DNA of 27,610 bases. It comes from Caproicibacter sp002399225 (GTDB lineage: Bacteria; Bacillota; Clostridia; Oscillospirales; Acutalibacteraceae). The position numbers and the translations under genes were made by a program. Positions 1-6,767 of the stretch are shown here, piece after piece; positions within the stretch are counted from its first letter, which is position 1; the number at the start of each line of letters is the position of its first letter. The notes under the pieces are model-generated. The model searched no databases. It saw only the letters and a list, made by a program, of their open reading frames with translations, and had not been told where the DNA came from. The stretch is taken from positions 1 to 27,610 of the forward strand of contig DAIOKN010000028.1 in the NCBI GenBank assembly GCA_036756705.1. The letters are read 5' to 3'.

Positions 1-161
1 CCTTTGCCCGGGAGCTCCATCTGATATCCAATTTTCTTTCCATCTTCCGGCCGGATCCTCCCGCCGGAAGAGGAACTCTGTTGATTGGAACATGCCGTTA
101 GAAAAAGGAACAGAATACTCACGGCGGCAACCAGCGCACGGTCTCTTTTTCCCATTTTCAC
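1..161 (-). CDS. Lipoprotein, N-terminal part only (runs off the left edge)
   Basis: The minus strand shows a strong ribosome site, GGAGGG at 172-167, followed five bases later by GTG at 161; an in-frame ATG at 155 is the alternative start. The predicted protein begins with a short basic N-end (K, KR, R), then a hydrophobic stretch ending in the lipobox LTAC (Cys24 counting from the GTG). After it comes a Ser/Gln-rich linker, typical of a type II signal peptide and a surface-exposed lipoprotein. About 53 residues are visible with no stop before position 1, so the functional domain lies outside the window and the function cannot be named. A promoter sits just upstream. It is divergent to the S1-domain gene. 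Confidence 0.7.
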   Translation of the reverse strand, partial: MKMGKRDRALVAAVSILFLFLTACSNQQSSSSGGRIRPEDGKKIGYQMELPGK

Positions 162-190
162 AAATTCCCTCCGAAATCATTATCTTGTCT

Positions 191-219
191 ATTTTATAAT
201 AGAACCGGAGCAGAATCAA
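191..219 (-). promoter_or_regulatory. Sigma-A-type promoter for the partial lipoprotein gene
   Basis: On the minus strand, TTGATT (219-214), a 17-base spacer and TAAAAT (196-191) lie about 30 bases upstream of the start codon. The match is 4/6 and 5/6 to the consensus. Confidence 0.45.
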
Positions 220-307
220 GCTTTTTACCTTTTTAATAATTTTTTTAAGATGTATGACCTATCAAAACAGAGCATATAGATAAACGAAGAGAAAAGGAGG
301 GAAAAAA

Positions 308-1243
308 ATGTTTGAGTACTATCCGGAAGGTTGGAGAATGGACACACCCGAAAACCGCGCGGCAACCCAGAATCTTTCCGCGGTGAACGACGCCTGCCGG
401 GATGGAAAAATTCTGGAAGGACGTGCGCTGGTTTGTGACAGTTCGCATAACCTGCTGGTGGACTTGGGATGCATGAAAGGAATGATTCCCCGCGAGGAAG
501 GGGCTCTTGGAATCCGCGAGGGTACAACGCGGGATATTGCGATTATTTCCAGGGTTAACCGCCCTGTCTGTTTTCTTGTAACCGGTTTTGAAAAAAAAAC
601 CGACGGAACAACTATGGCGATTCTCTCTCGGCGGGCGGCGCAGGAAAAGTGCTTAAAGGAATCCATCTCCAAGCTGGTCCCGGGCGATATTATCAACGCG
701 CGCATCACCCACCTTGAAAATTTTGGCGCCTTTGCAGACATCGGCTGCGGAATTGTCGCCCTTCTTCCGATCGACGCCATTTCCGTCTCCCGCATTGATC
801 ATCCGCGTGAACGTTTTACCGTTGGAATGGATATCCGAACGGTCATCAAAGCCGTGGAAGGAAATCGGATCACGTTGAGCCACAAGGAGCTTCTCGGCAC
901 CTGGGAAGAGAATGTCGCCATGTTCTCCGCCGGGGAAACAGTCGCCGGGATTGTTCGATCCGTGGAGCCCTACGGGATCTTTGTGGAGCTTTCTCCCAAT
1001 CTTGCCGGCCTGGCGGAGACAAAGGAGGACGTCTTTTCCGGCCAGCAGGCAAGTGTTTACATAAAAAGTATCCTGCCCGCCCGGATGAAGGTGAAGCTTG
1101 TCATCATTGACACCTTTGACTTTTCATACCGGCCAACCGCGCCGAAATATTTTTTCAAAGGGACTCATATGGATTGCTTCGTTTATTCACCACAGGGAAG
1201 CGAAAAGGAAATTATCACAAATTTTCAGAAACACGGTTCGTAA
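308..1243 (+). CDS. S1-domain RNA-binding protein
   Basis: A 311-residue protein of the ribosomal protein S1/RpsA-like group found in many Clostridia. The ATG at 308 follows the ribosome site AAAGGAGGG with good spacing. The first ~100 residues form a degenerate S1-like fold. Residues ~112-190 are the best S1 domain, with GDIINARITHLENFGAFADIG matched only in part here: GDI, then ITHLENFGAFADIG. A second recognisable S1 domain covers ~203-265 (GETVAGIVRSVEPYGIFVEL). The last ~45 residues are not S1-like. It is shorter than a full-length RpsA (four to six S1 repeats) and lacks any IspH fusion, so it is better called an S1-like RNA-binding protein than ribosomal protein S1. It is monocistronic, closed by a terminator. 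I see no convincing -35/-10 pair upstream. Confidence 0.8.
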   Translation: MFEYYPEGWRMDTPENRAATQNLSAVNDACRDGKILEGRALVCDSSHNLLVDLGCMKGMIPREEGALGIREGTTRDIAIISRVNRPVCFLVTGFEKKTDGTTMAILSRRAAQEKCLKESISKLVPGDIINARITHLENFGAFADIGCGIVALLPIDAISVSRIDHPRERFTVGMDIRTVIKAVEGNRITLSHKELLGTWEENVAMFSAGETVAGIVRSVEPYGIFVELSPNLAGLAETKEDVFSGQQASVYIKSILPARMKVKLVIIDTFDFSYRPTAPKYFFKGTHMDCFVYSPQGSEKEIITNFQKHGS

Positions 1244-1260
1244 ACTTTTCCGCACAGTCA

Positions 1261-1297
1261 GGCAGGCTGCCCCAAACCGGACAGCCTGCCCCTTTTT
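1261..1297 (+). terminator. Rho-independent terminator of the S1-domain gene
   Basis: A 9-bp stem, GGCAGGCTG (1261-1269) with CAGCCTGCC (1282-1290), is followed by CCTTTTT. It lies 18 bases after the S1 gene stop and touches the end of the convergent TPR gene. Confidence 0.85.
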
Positions 1298-1955
1298 ATT
1301 CTTCCATATCCTGTTTTTGCAGTTTCAAGATATAAGATTCGATTAATTCTTTAAAAACGCCGTTGTACTTGAGTTCTCCGGCGGAATTCCGGTACTTGAT
1401 CGGCTCATAATAAGGGCTGCTGCGCTGCTGAAGAAGGAAGTTCATGGCTTCCTCCTCCCCCCTTAAACGGGACAGAACTTCAGCGGCTTTGATGGCGATC
1501 ATGGCGTTGTACGGAATCAGATCATACGCTTGCAGATAATTGGAGTATGCGTCTCTGAAACAGCCGGACTCTGTCTGTGCCTTTGCAAGGTCCACCAGCA
1601 CGCTGGCCCGTCTGGAATCTCCATAATCCACTTCAATCCCTTCTACCAGTTCCACCCGACCGGAGAGAGCATCCCAGCCCTCGCTTTCCAAATACCGGTT
1701 TGCAAGCTGGTTCGTCTGCCGGCAATAGTTTTTTCCAAGCCAGCTATATGCCTTCTCACAAAGATACAGCTCCCGCGGTTCGGCCGGTTCCCCGCAAAGC
1801 TCAATGATTTTCAGCAGAAGCTGCTCACGGTTTTCCGTTGATTTCCAGATTCGCCCCGCCTCTTTTTCCAGCTTCGGATCATGCGGGACAGGCTCCCCCA
1901 GCAGATAGAATAAGGCGGCCGCGAGTTCTGGATCAGTTCTCTGGTCATTTTCCAT
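1296..1955 (-). CDS. TPR-like protein encoded with mcsAB
   Basis: A predicted soluble helical protein of 219 residues. I do not recognise a named family. The segment with DSRRASVLVDLAKAQTESG, then FRDAYSNYLQAYDLIPYN, has the small/large residue spacing of tetratricopeptide helices (about residues 115-180). I chose ATG 1955 because GGAGG lies nine bases before it; the ATG at 1964 directly abuts the GGAGG and cannot use it. The start overlaps the end of the McsB-like gene by 11 bases, so translation is probably coupled and the protein is probably a partner of, or co-regulated with, the McsA/McsB pair. There is no signal peptide or membrane segment. The function is unknown. Confidence 0.75.
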   Translation of the reverse strand: MENDQRTDPELAAALFYLLGEPVPHDPKLEKEAGRIWKSTENREQLLLKIIELCGEPAEPRELYLCEKAYSWLGKNYCRQTNQLANRYLESEGWDALSGRVELVEGIEVDYGDSRRASVLVDLAKAQTESGCFRDAYSNYLQAYDLIPYNAMIAIKAAEVLSRLRGEEEAMNFLLQQRSSPYYEPIKYRNSAGELKYNGVFKELIESYILKLQKQDMEE

Positions 1956-2991
1956 TAGAAACATCCTCCGTTCCTAGTTTCAATCCCTCACGCACAATAC
2001 GCGCACGAAGTTCGCGGCGTTCTTTGTCGGTCAGCGCTCTGCTGTCGCAAAAAGCCAAAGTTGCCGGCTGGGTCCGGTAAATCATCGTGTCCATCTCATG
2101 GATGGCGATTCCACATATCAGCCCCATGGCAATTCCGAGGCGGACGGAACTGGCTCGCTTCAGAAATTCATCATAGGACAACAGCCTTGCATGTTTTAGA
2201 ATTCCCAAATCCCGCAAAATCATGTCTTGAATGGAAAGCTGGTGGGCTAGATTTTCCCTCATCTCACGTTCGCGGGAGATGAGCTGTTTTGCCATACTGG
2301 ACAGATTACCTAAAGCTTCCCGCTCCGAAAGGCCCATAGTAACTTGATTGGAAAGCCGGAAAAAAGCGCCCTTCGGGTTTCCCGGCCCATAGATCCCACG
2401 CAGAGTAAGGCCCAGCCTTGACAGATTCTGTGCGATTCTTCCCGTGGAACCGGATTCCAGCAGAGCAGGAAGATGAAGACGAAGGGACGCGACCATTCCC
2501 GTTCCCAGATGAAACGGGTTCTGGGTTAAGTAGCCCAGATGAGGATCAAACGCGAAAGGCAGAAGCCGGTCGAGAAATGTATCCAGCGCATCCGCCCGGG
2601 AGTAAACTTTTTTAAGCTGCATTCCGGCCGCCTGAGATTGAATGCTGAGGTGGTCTTCCCCGTTAACCGCAACGGAAAGGGATTCGTCTTCCGTAGCTGC
2701 CAAACCGCGGCCCGCCCGGTCAGTCACCATCTCAGCGCTGATGAGGCCGCGTTCCACCAAAGAAATGGTCTGAACCTTTGAAGCGGTTTCCAGGTCAATT
2801 TCCGCGAAGCGGCCGTTTGAAGCGTCTTCCGCTTTGGCCAGTGCAGCCCGCACTCTGTTCCATACGGAGCGGCGGTCCGAAATACTCATCCTGGACGGAA
2901 ACGGAACCCCTTCCAGGTTTCTGGCAAGACAAATTGAAGTTTCTGCTGAAACATCGGTATCGTCCGCCTCCGCCTCATACCATTTTTTCAT
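1945..2991 (-). CDS. mcsB: McsB-family guanido kinase homologue, probably catalytically inactive
   Basis: A 348-residue homologue of the protein-arginine kinase McsB, which tags proteins with phospho-arginine for ClpCP. The fold is recognisable end to end: LARN (22-25), EDH (112-114), GYLT (153-156), LGTG (162-165), RGIYG (198-202) and SNQ (214-216). Several ATP-binding and catalytic residues known in the phosphagen/McsB family are replaced. SSRIR has become TSIC (Ser19, Cys21), the Arg after EDHL is Ser116, the CPTN motif is NPFH (158-161), the Arg of GLRAS is Val167, and the GEGSE glutamates are Pro203/Pro206. The first catalytic Glu (Glu112) remains. The start ATG 2991 overlaps the mcsA stop in an ATGA. 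No ctsR or clpC is adjacent. It may be a pseudokinase that still binds McsA or clients. Confidence 0.85.
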   Translation of the reverse strand: MKKWYEAEADDTDVSAETSICLARNLEGVPFPSRMSISDRRSVWNRVRAALAKAEDASNGRFAEIDLETASKVQTISLVERGLISAEMVTDRAGRGLAATEDESLSVAVNGEDHLSIQSQAAGMQLKKVYSRADALDTFLDRLLPFAFDPHLGYLTQNPFHLGTGMVASLRLHLPALLESGSTGRIAQNLSRLGLTLRGIYGPGNPKGAFFRLSNQVTMGLSEREALGNLSSMAKQLISREREMRENLAHQLSIQDMILRDLGILKHARLLSYDEFLKRASSVRLGIAMGLICGIAIHEMDTMIYRTQPATLAFCDSRALTDKERRELRARIVREGLKLGTEDVSNGK

Positions 2992-3482
2992 GTTCCGTCC
3001 TCTTCCATTTTATGAATCTTGTCGCGTAAAAGAGCGGCTTGCTCAAAATTTTCACTTTGAATTGCTTCGCGAAGCTGCTGATGCATCACACTTAGCTGCG
3101 CTTCCGGAAGGACCTGAAGCACATCTTTCCCTCCCGCAATTTTTCCGCGGTGGGACACGCTGCCGTGTATCTTACGGATGAGCGGCGCTAGCTGGCCGGA
3201 AAAAGTCCGGTAGCACTCGGCGCAGCCGATTTGCCCGGTGCGCAGAATATCGCGGAAAGACGCACCGCAGCACGGGCAGCGCAGAGGTTCCGCCTCCCCT
3301 TTTTCATCCGGGAAAAAATCATCCAGAAAATTGTCATATCCGTCGTGCATAACGAACAGCAGATTCGCATATCCCAGCCGATAAGCACATTCTGCGCAGA
3401 GCGTGTACTCTGCCAGTTCTCCGTTGATAATGGTCTGAACCCGAATGACGGACGGCTTTTTCCCACATAATTGGCACAGCAT
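2988..3482 (-). CDS. mcsA: McsA, zinc-finger activator of McsB
   Basis: A 164-residue protein with the McsA architecture. It has paired CxxC motifs near the N-end (CQLC at 3-6, CAEC about 25 residues later), a second pair (CPCC, CAEC) in the middle, and a C-terminal UvrB/UvrC-type coiled helix (about residues 125-160, QLREAIQSENFEQAALLRDKI split at QAA). In Bacillus-type bacteria McsA binds zinc and activates McsB. I chose ATG 3482 because GGGAG lies eight bases upstream and the protein then begins MLCQLCGKKP as family members do; the in-frame extension to 3548 has no ribosome site. It overlaps mcsB by four bases. All four zinc-ligand pairs are present, in contrast with the damaged McsB partner. 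Confidence 0.88.
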   Translation of the reverse strand: MLCQLCGKKPSVIRVQTIINGELAEYTLCAECAYRLGYANLLFVMHDGYDNFLDDFFPDEKGEAEPLRCPCCGASFRDILRTGQIGCAECYRTFSGQLAPLIRKIHGSVSHRGKIAGGKDVLQVLPEAQLSVMHQQLREAIQSENFEQAALLRDKIHKMEEDGT

Positions 3483-3601
3483 ACGACCATCTCCCTCTTC
3501 TTCCGCCGCCGTTAATTTGATCGGCCAGCAGAAGAATTTTTGTAACACGATTTGTTCGGCTGCAATATTATATACTGTAAATCGAAAGGAGGAAACAAAT
3601 A

Positions 3602-3778
3602 ATGTGTAGCAATGGTTTCTTTGGCTGTGGTAACAATAGTTGCACCTGGGTCATTCTCCTGCTCATCATCTGGGTATGCTGCGCCGGCGGCAACAGTTGT
3701 GGTGGCGGCTGCGGTTGCGGCTGCGGCTGCGGTAGCTGCGGCGACAATTGCGGCGGCAACAGCGGCTGCGGCTGCTAA
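3602..3778 (+). CDS. Cys/Gly-rich 58-residue membrane mini-protein
   Basis: ATG 3602 follows AAAGGAGG (3585-3592) by nine bases, and the gene ends with TAA at 3776 and a strong terminator. The peptide starts MCSNGFFGCGNNSC, has a hydrophobic segment TWVILLLIIWV (15-25), then a CC pair and a Gly/Cys tail of repeated CG units (residues 31-58), 15 cysteines in all. It resembles the small high-cysteine proteins often annotated as chorion class high-cysteine HCB protein 13 in gut Clostridia; that likeness is from memory. Role unknown: a spore-coat or envelope component, or a metal-binding peptide, are guesses. The downstream hairpin and dedicated ribosome site show this is a real gene and not low-complexity DNA. 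Confidence 0.8.
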   Translation: MCSNGFFGCGNNSCTWVILLLIIWVCCAGGNSCGGGCGCGCGCGSCGDNCGGNSGCGC

Positions 3779-3788
3779 GTTAAAAAGG

Positions 3789-3825
3789 GGGCTGCGAATC
3801 GAACGATCGCAGCCCTCAATTTTTT
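3789..3825. terminator. Bidirectional terminator between the mini-protein and the TSCPD gene
   Basis: GGGCTGCGA (3789-3797) pairs with TCGCAGCCC (3807-3815), and the inner TCG/CGA can extend the stem. On the plus strand the hairpin is followed by a T run (3820-3825). On the minus strand it is followed by CCTTTTTA. It can therefore end both convergent transcripts. Confidence 0.85.
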
Positions 3826-4114
3826 AGACTGAAAGCTGTTTTTCCCTTGCCTGCATCAAAGCTATTGCAAGCTGATCCGGGCAGGAGGTTGGCTTGGAGC
3901 CGCAGCGGATTCCTTTCAGCTGCCGGATAACCTCTTCCGCTTTCTGGCCCTGCACCAGGGCACAGATCCCTTTCAGATTGCCATTGCACCCTCCGACGAC
4001 TTGCACGGAACGGATGATATCGCCGTCTAACTCAACGATCATCTCAGAAGAACAGGTTCCCTTGGTTTTATATCGATAAGTCAAACGAATTGCCCCCATT
4101 TTATGAAAATTCAT
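3824..4114 (-). CDS. TSCPD-domain protein
   Basis: A 96-residue protein that is essentially one TSCPD domain (TIGR03905-type). The signature cysteines are visible in the TKGTCSSEM, GGCNGN, IRCGSKPTSCPDQLA segments. The same domain occurs at the C-end of some class II ribonucleotide reductases, and stand-alone copies are common in Clostridia with unknown role; a metal or nucleotide-linked function is inference. The ATG overlaps the stop of the upstream PHP gene in ATGA, so the two are translationally coupled. It is the last gene before a shared bidirectional terminator. Confidence 0.85.
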   Translation of the reverse strand: MNFHKMGAIRLTYRYKTKGTCSSEMIVELDGDIIRSVQVVGGCNGNLKGICALVQGQKAEEVIRQLKGIRCGSKPTSCPDQLAIALMQAREKQLSV

Positions 4115-4950
4115 CCGTCGTTTTGCGCGCTGATCCGGCTCAGCTTTTCAAGCTGTTCATCCGGAGTAGAACAGGTGCCAAGCGGAAGCCTTTTTGTCTG
4201 ATACATCCCGTGAAAATCCGTTCCACCCGTCATGATCAGATCATATTCCTGCGCAATTTTCACAAAAGTTTGTTCGTCTCCTTCTTTGTTTTGAGGATGC
4301 CAAACCTCCACGCCGTCTATCTCATGGGAACTGGCAAGCTGTTTTAAAAGCGCATAGCTGTCATATTCGCCCGGATGCGCCAAAACGGCAATTCCGCCCG
4401 CCTCGTGAATTCTGGCAATCACTTCATGCACGTCCGGATACTGAAGCGGCACATAGGCTAAACCGTCTGCCGGATTGAACAGGCTATGATAAACCGAACC
4501 GTAAAATCCGTCCGCATAGCCCGCGTCAATCAGCGCATGCATAATGTGCTGTTTATAAATTGCCGTGCTGCCTTTCGCGCGGTGCAAAACCATTTCTTTC
4601 GAAATCGGATAGCTTTTCATGATCTTCTGTATCATGACGGCAGCCGCACGATTTCTCTCATCCCTCATATGCTTGCACAAACCTTCCAGCCGATGGGGGC
4701 TCTTGCAGCAATAGCAAAGGACGTGCGCTTTCCGTCCCGTCAAGGGATCCACCGCGGAAAACTCCGCGCCCGGGATCACCTGAACTCCATGCCTTTTGCC
4801 GATAACGCCGGCTCTGACTGAGCCGGAAAAAGTATCGTGATCCGTAACGGAAATGATGGGGATGCCCCCCCTTGCCGCCAGTAGAACGATTTCATCAATT
4901 CCAACGGAACCATCGGACATTTTTGTATGACAATGCAGATCCGCAGCCAA
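4111..4950 (-). CDS. PHP-domain phosphoesterase (TrpH/YciV-like)
   Basis: A 279-residue member of the PHP metal-dependent phosphoesterase family; relatives hydrolyse 3',5'-nucleoside bisphosphates or oligoribonucleotides. Metal-ligand motifs are visible: DLHCHTKMSDG at the N-end, SVTDHDTFSG, IPGAEFSA, then later LAHPGEYD and TGGTDFHG near the C-end. Start: TTG 4950 has AAAGGAAG seven bases upstream; the longer frame to 4968 would put its start codon inside that ribosome site. A promoter at 4987-5015 drives it with the TSCPD gene. It lacks the long C-terminal domains of DNA polymerase PHP proteins. The exact substrate cannot be told from the sequence. Confidence 0.85.
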   Translation of the reverse strand: MAADLHCHTKMSDGSVGIDEIVLLAARGGIPIISVTDHDTFSGSVRAGVIGKRHGVQVIPGAEFSAVDPLTGRKAHVLCYCCKSPHRLEGLCKHMRDERNRAAAVMIQKIMKSYPISKEMVLHRAKGSTAIYKQHIMHALIDAGYADGFYGSVYHSLFNPADGLAYVPLQYPDVHEVIARIHEAGGIAVLAHPGEYDSYALLKQLASSHEIDGVEVWHPQNKEGDEQTFVKIAQEYDLIMTGGTDFHGMYQTKRLPLGTCSTPDEQLEKLSRISAQNDG

Positions 4951-4986
4951 GCTGGTACTTCCTTTCAAACTACTTTTATCTTTCTT

Positions 4987-5015
4987 ATTATAGTCCGAAA
5001 TCCGGATAATGGCAA
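4987..5015 (-). promoter_or_regulatory. Sigma-A promoter for the PHP-TSCPD operon
   Basis: On the minus strand TTGCCA (5015-5010), a 17-base spacer and TATAAT (4992-4987) lie 36 bases before the TTG start. The match is 5/6 and 6/6. It sits in the 66-base gap after the ABC permease gene. Confidence 0.75.
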
Positions 5016-5016
5016 C

Positions 5017-5814
5017 TCAGCGCAGAAGTTTTTCCGACGAAACCAAACCGGACGCAAGAAACCACAGCAGAAAATCAGCTGCGAGCAGCATGAGGGAAAT
5101 CCAAAGCAAGAGGGCGGTTCCCACCCGAAAAAGCCCCGTAAACTGCCCCAAAAACAGGAGAACAATCGGCAAAACAAGATAGCCGGAAATTTGGACCGAT
5201 TCCGTGTAATTTTTACTTTTGACCGAGATCAGCGCGATAAACACAATGCCGAACAAAGTGATGCCCGGAGAAAAAAGAAAAAGCAGGACAAGCCAGCCCC
5301 AGTTAAAATAGAACGGCATCGAAAGCATGGCATCCCCGACGGAAGTCACAATGGAAAACAGGATGAAAGACACGGCGGTTGAAACGGCGGAAAGCACAAC
5401 GCACCCGAAAGCTTTCGCCTGAAAAATTTTCCGGGGACCCAGCGGCGACAGAAGCAGGGTTTCCATCGTTCCGTTTTTCTTTTCCCCGGCAAAGCCGTAC
5501 GCGGCAGAAATGCTGGAAGACATCAACGGAATCATCAGAAAAAGCATCGGGCAAATCAGATTGGTGACCAGATAAAACATCCCCTGGCGCCGATTCATCC
5601 ATGCCGCCTGGGCAGGCAGCAGTTTCAGCATCTGGCTCACCCCGTTCATCTGGCCGACCGGCACGTTGAGCAAAAGCACCAGAAAAAGAGACGGAAGGAA
5701 AAGGGCCATCACCAGAGGGACCAGGACCAGAATGCTCCGCGTCGTCTTGTCACTCCAGATCTCCCCCACCTCTTGATGGATCAAAGCTTTCAGATTGGAA
5801 GTCAAAATTTTCAT
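5017..5814 (-). CDS. ABC-2 type transporter permease
   Basis: A 265-residue integral membrane protein with about six hydrophobic segments, for example LVPLVMALFLPSLFLVLLL near residue 35, MLFLMIPLMSSSISAAYGF near 100, and the C-terminal LLLWISLMLLAADFLLWFLA. The cytoplasmic motif GEKKNGTMETLLLSP (~130-145) is characteristic of ABC-2/NatB-like export permeases. The ATG at 5814 shares one base with the stop of the ATPase gene (TGATG), so the pair is translationally coupled. It probably forms a two-gene exporter with the ATPase at 5814-6728. The substrate is unknown; sodium, peptide or drug export are all possible. Confidence 0.85.
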   Translation of the reverse strand: MKILTSNLKALIHQEVGEIWSDKTTRSILVLVPLVMALFLPSLFLVLLLNVPVGQMNGVSQMLKLLPAQAAWMNRRQGMFYLVTNLICPMLFLMIPLMSSSISAAYGFAGEKKNGTMETLLLSPLGPRKIFQAKAFGCVVLSAVSTAVSFILFSIVTSVGDAMLSMPFYFNWGWLVLLFLFSPGITLFGIVFIALISVKSKNYTESVQISGYLVLPIVLLFLGQFTGLFRVGTALLLWISLMLLAADFLLWFLASGLVSSEKLLR

Positions 5815-6728
5815 CAGGTGTCCCTCCTCAGTCCAACAAGTTTCCAGTAAACGTCTTCCAAAGAAGGGCGCGCAATCTGCGCTTCATAGAGATCGAATCC
5901 GGCTGAGACAAGATTTTTCAGCATCAGGGGCATTTCTTCTTCCCCGGTCAGGTCCCTGCTCCACCATCCGCCCTTCAGCCGTTCCATCTGTTCGGGCACC
6001 TGCCCTTCGCGCAGGCGGAAGCGCGCGCGAAGCGGCAGCCCGACTTCCCGGGTGAGCGATTCCAAATCGCCGCAGGCAATCAGACTGCCCCGGTCTACAA
6101 TTCCATAACTGTCGCACAGCCCCTGCGCATAGCGAAGTTGGCGGGTGCAAAGGAAGACGGTAACGTCCTCCTTTGCGGAAAGGCGCGCAATCGTCCCGCG
6201 CATCCGGAGCATGGACTCCTGATCCAGCCCGCCGGTCGGCTCGTCCAAGAGCAGCAGTTTCGGACGGGAAAGCAGGGCACGGGCCAGCGAAAGGTACCGA
6301 ACCGCCCCCGCGGGATATGCGGCAAGCTGCCGGTTACGCAGATCCCACAGATCCAATTCTTTTAAAACGGCCTCCGCCCGCCGGCGGCCCTCTTCTTTTT
6401 TCATCCCCAGAAGCTCCCCGAAAAAGACCAGATTTTCAAGGCCGGTCAGACGCGGATACATTCTGGCGGTTTCCGTCACGGCACCGCAGATCCGGTGCAG
6501 CTCCGACGGTTGTTTTTCCGGTGACAGACCCAGCACGGAGCAGGTCCCTTCCGTCGGTTTCAGCAGCCCTGCCAGCAGTTTTACCGCGGTGGTCTTTCCC
6601 GCCCCGTTTTGGCCCAAAAAGCCAAAAACGGTGCCGGATGGGATCTCCAGAGAAAGGTCGTGGAGAGCATATACGGCGCCGTCATAGGATTTACCCAACT
6701 TCTGGGTATGAATTGCAATCTCGCTCAT
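5814..6728 (-). CDS. ABC transporter ATPase, export type, with a degenerate signature motif
   Basis: A 304-residue ATP-binding subunit. Walker A GQNGAGKTT is at residues 39-47 and Walker B LLLLDEPTGGLD at ~158-169. The ABC signature, normally LSGGM/Q, reads YPAGA (138-142), followed by the usual VRYLSLARALL helix. A ~90-residue C-terminal extension follows the ATPase core, as in NatA/BcrA-type exporters. I chose ATG 6728 because GAGG(TG) lies seven bases upstream; the GTG at 6737 is part of that ribosome site. Only 39 bases separate it from the hydrogenase stop and I see no terminator between them, so part of its transcription may come from the hydrogenase promoter. Confidence 0.85.
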   Translation of the reverse strand: MSEIAIHTQKLGKSYDGAVYALHDLSLEIPSGTVFGFLGQNGAGKTTAVKLLAGLLKPTEGTCSVLGLSPEKQPSELHRICGAVTETARMYPRLTGLENLVFFGELLGMKKEEGRRRAEAVLKELDLWDLRNRQLAAYPAGAVRYLSLARALLSRPKLLLLDEPTGGLDQESMLRMRGTIARLSAKEDVTVFLCTRQLRYAQGLCDSYGIVDRGSLIACGDLESLTREVGLPLRARFRLREGQVPEQMERLKGGWWSRDLTGEEEMPLMLKNLVSAGFDLYEAQIARPSLEDVYWKLVGLRRDT

Positions 6729-6767
6729 CCGAATCACCTCAGTATGAGGATATCACATTTTCGGCAA

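Noticed and set aside
319..795. A 158-codon minus-strand frame inside the S1-domain gene
   Set aside because: It is antisense to a clear S1 coding region, is rich in Arg/Pro/Ser as shadow frames are, and has no ribosome site.
3483..3600. CtsR operator upstream of mcsA
   Set aside because: No pair of GGTCAAA heptads is present; the only similar string is a single GATCAAA.
3612..3827. A 71-codon Ala/Val-rich frame overlapping the Cys-rich mini-protein gene
   Set aside because: It is another frame of the same GGC/TGC repeats, has no ribosome site, and runs through the terminator hairpin.
4927..5382. A 151-codon plus-strand frame opposite the ABC permease gene
   Set aside because: It is a very hydrophilic Lys/Gln/Asn-rich shadow of a membrane protein on the other strand.
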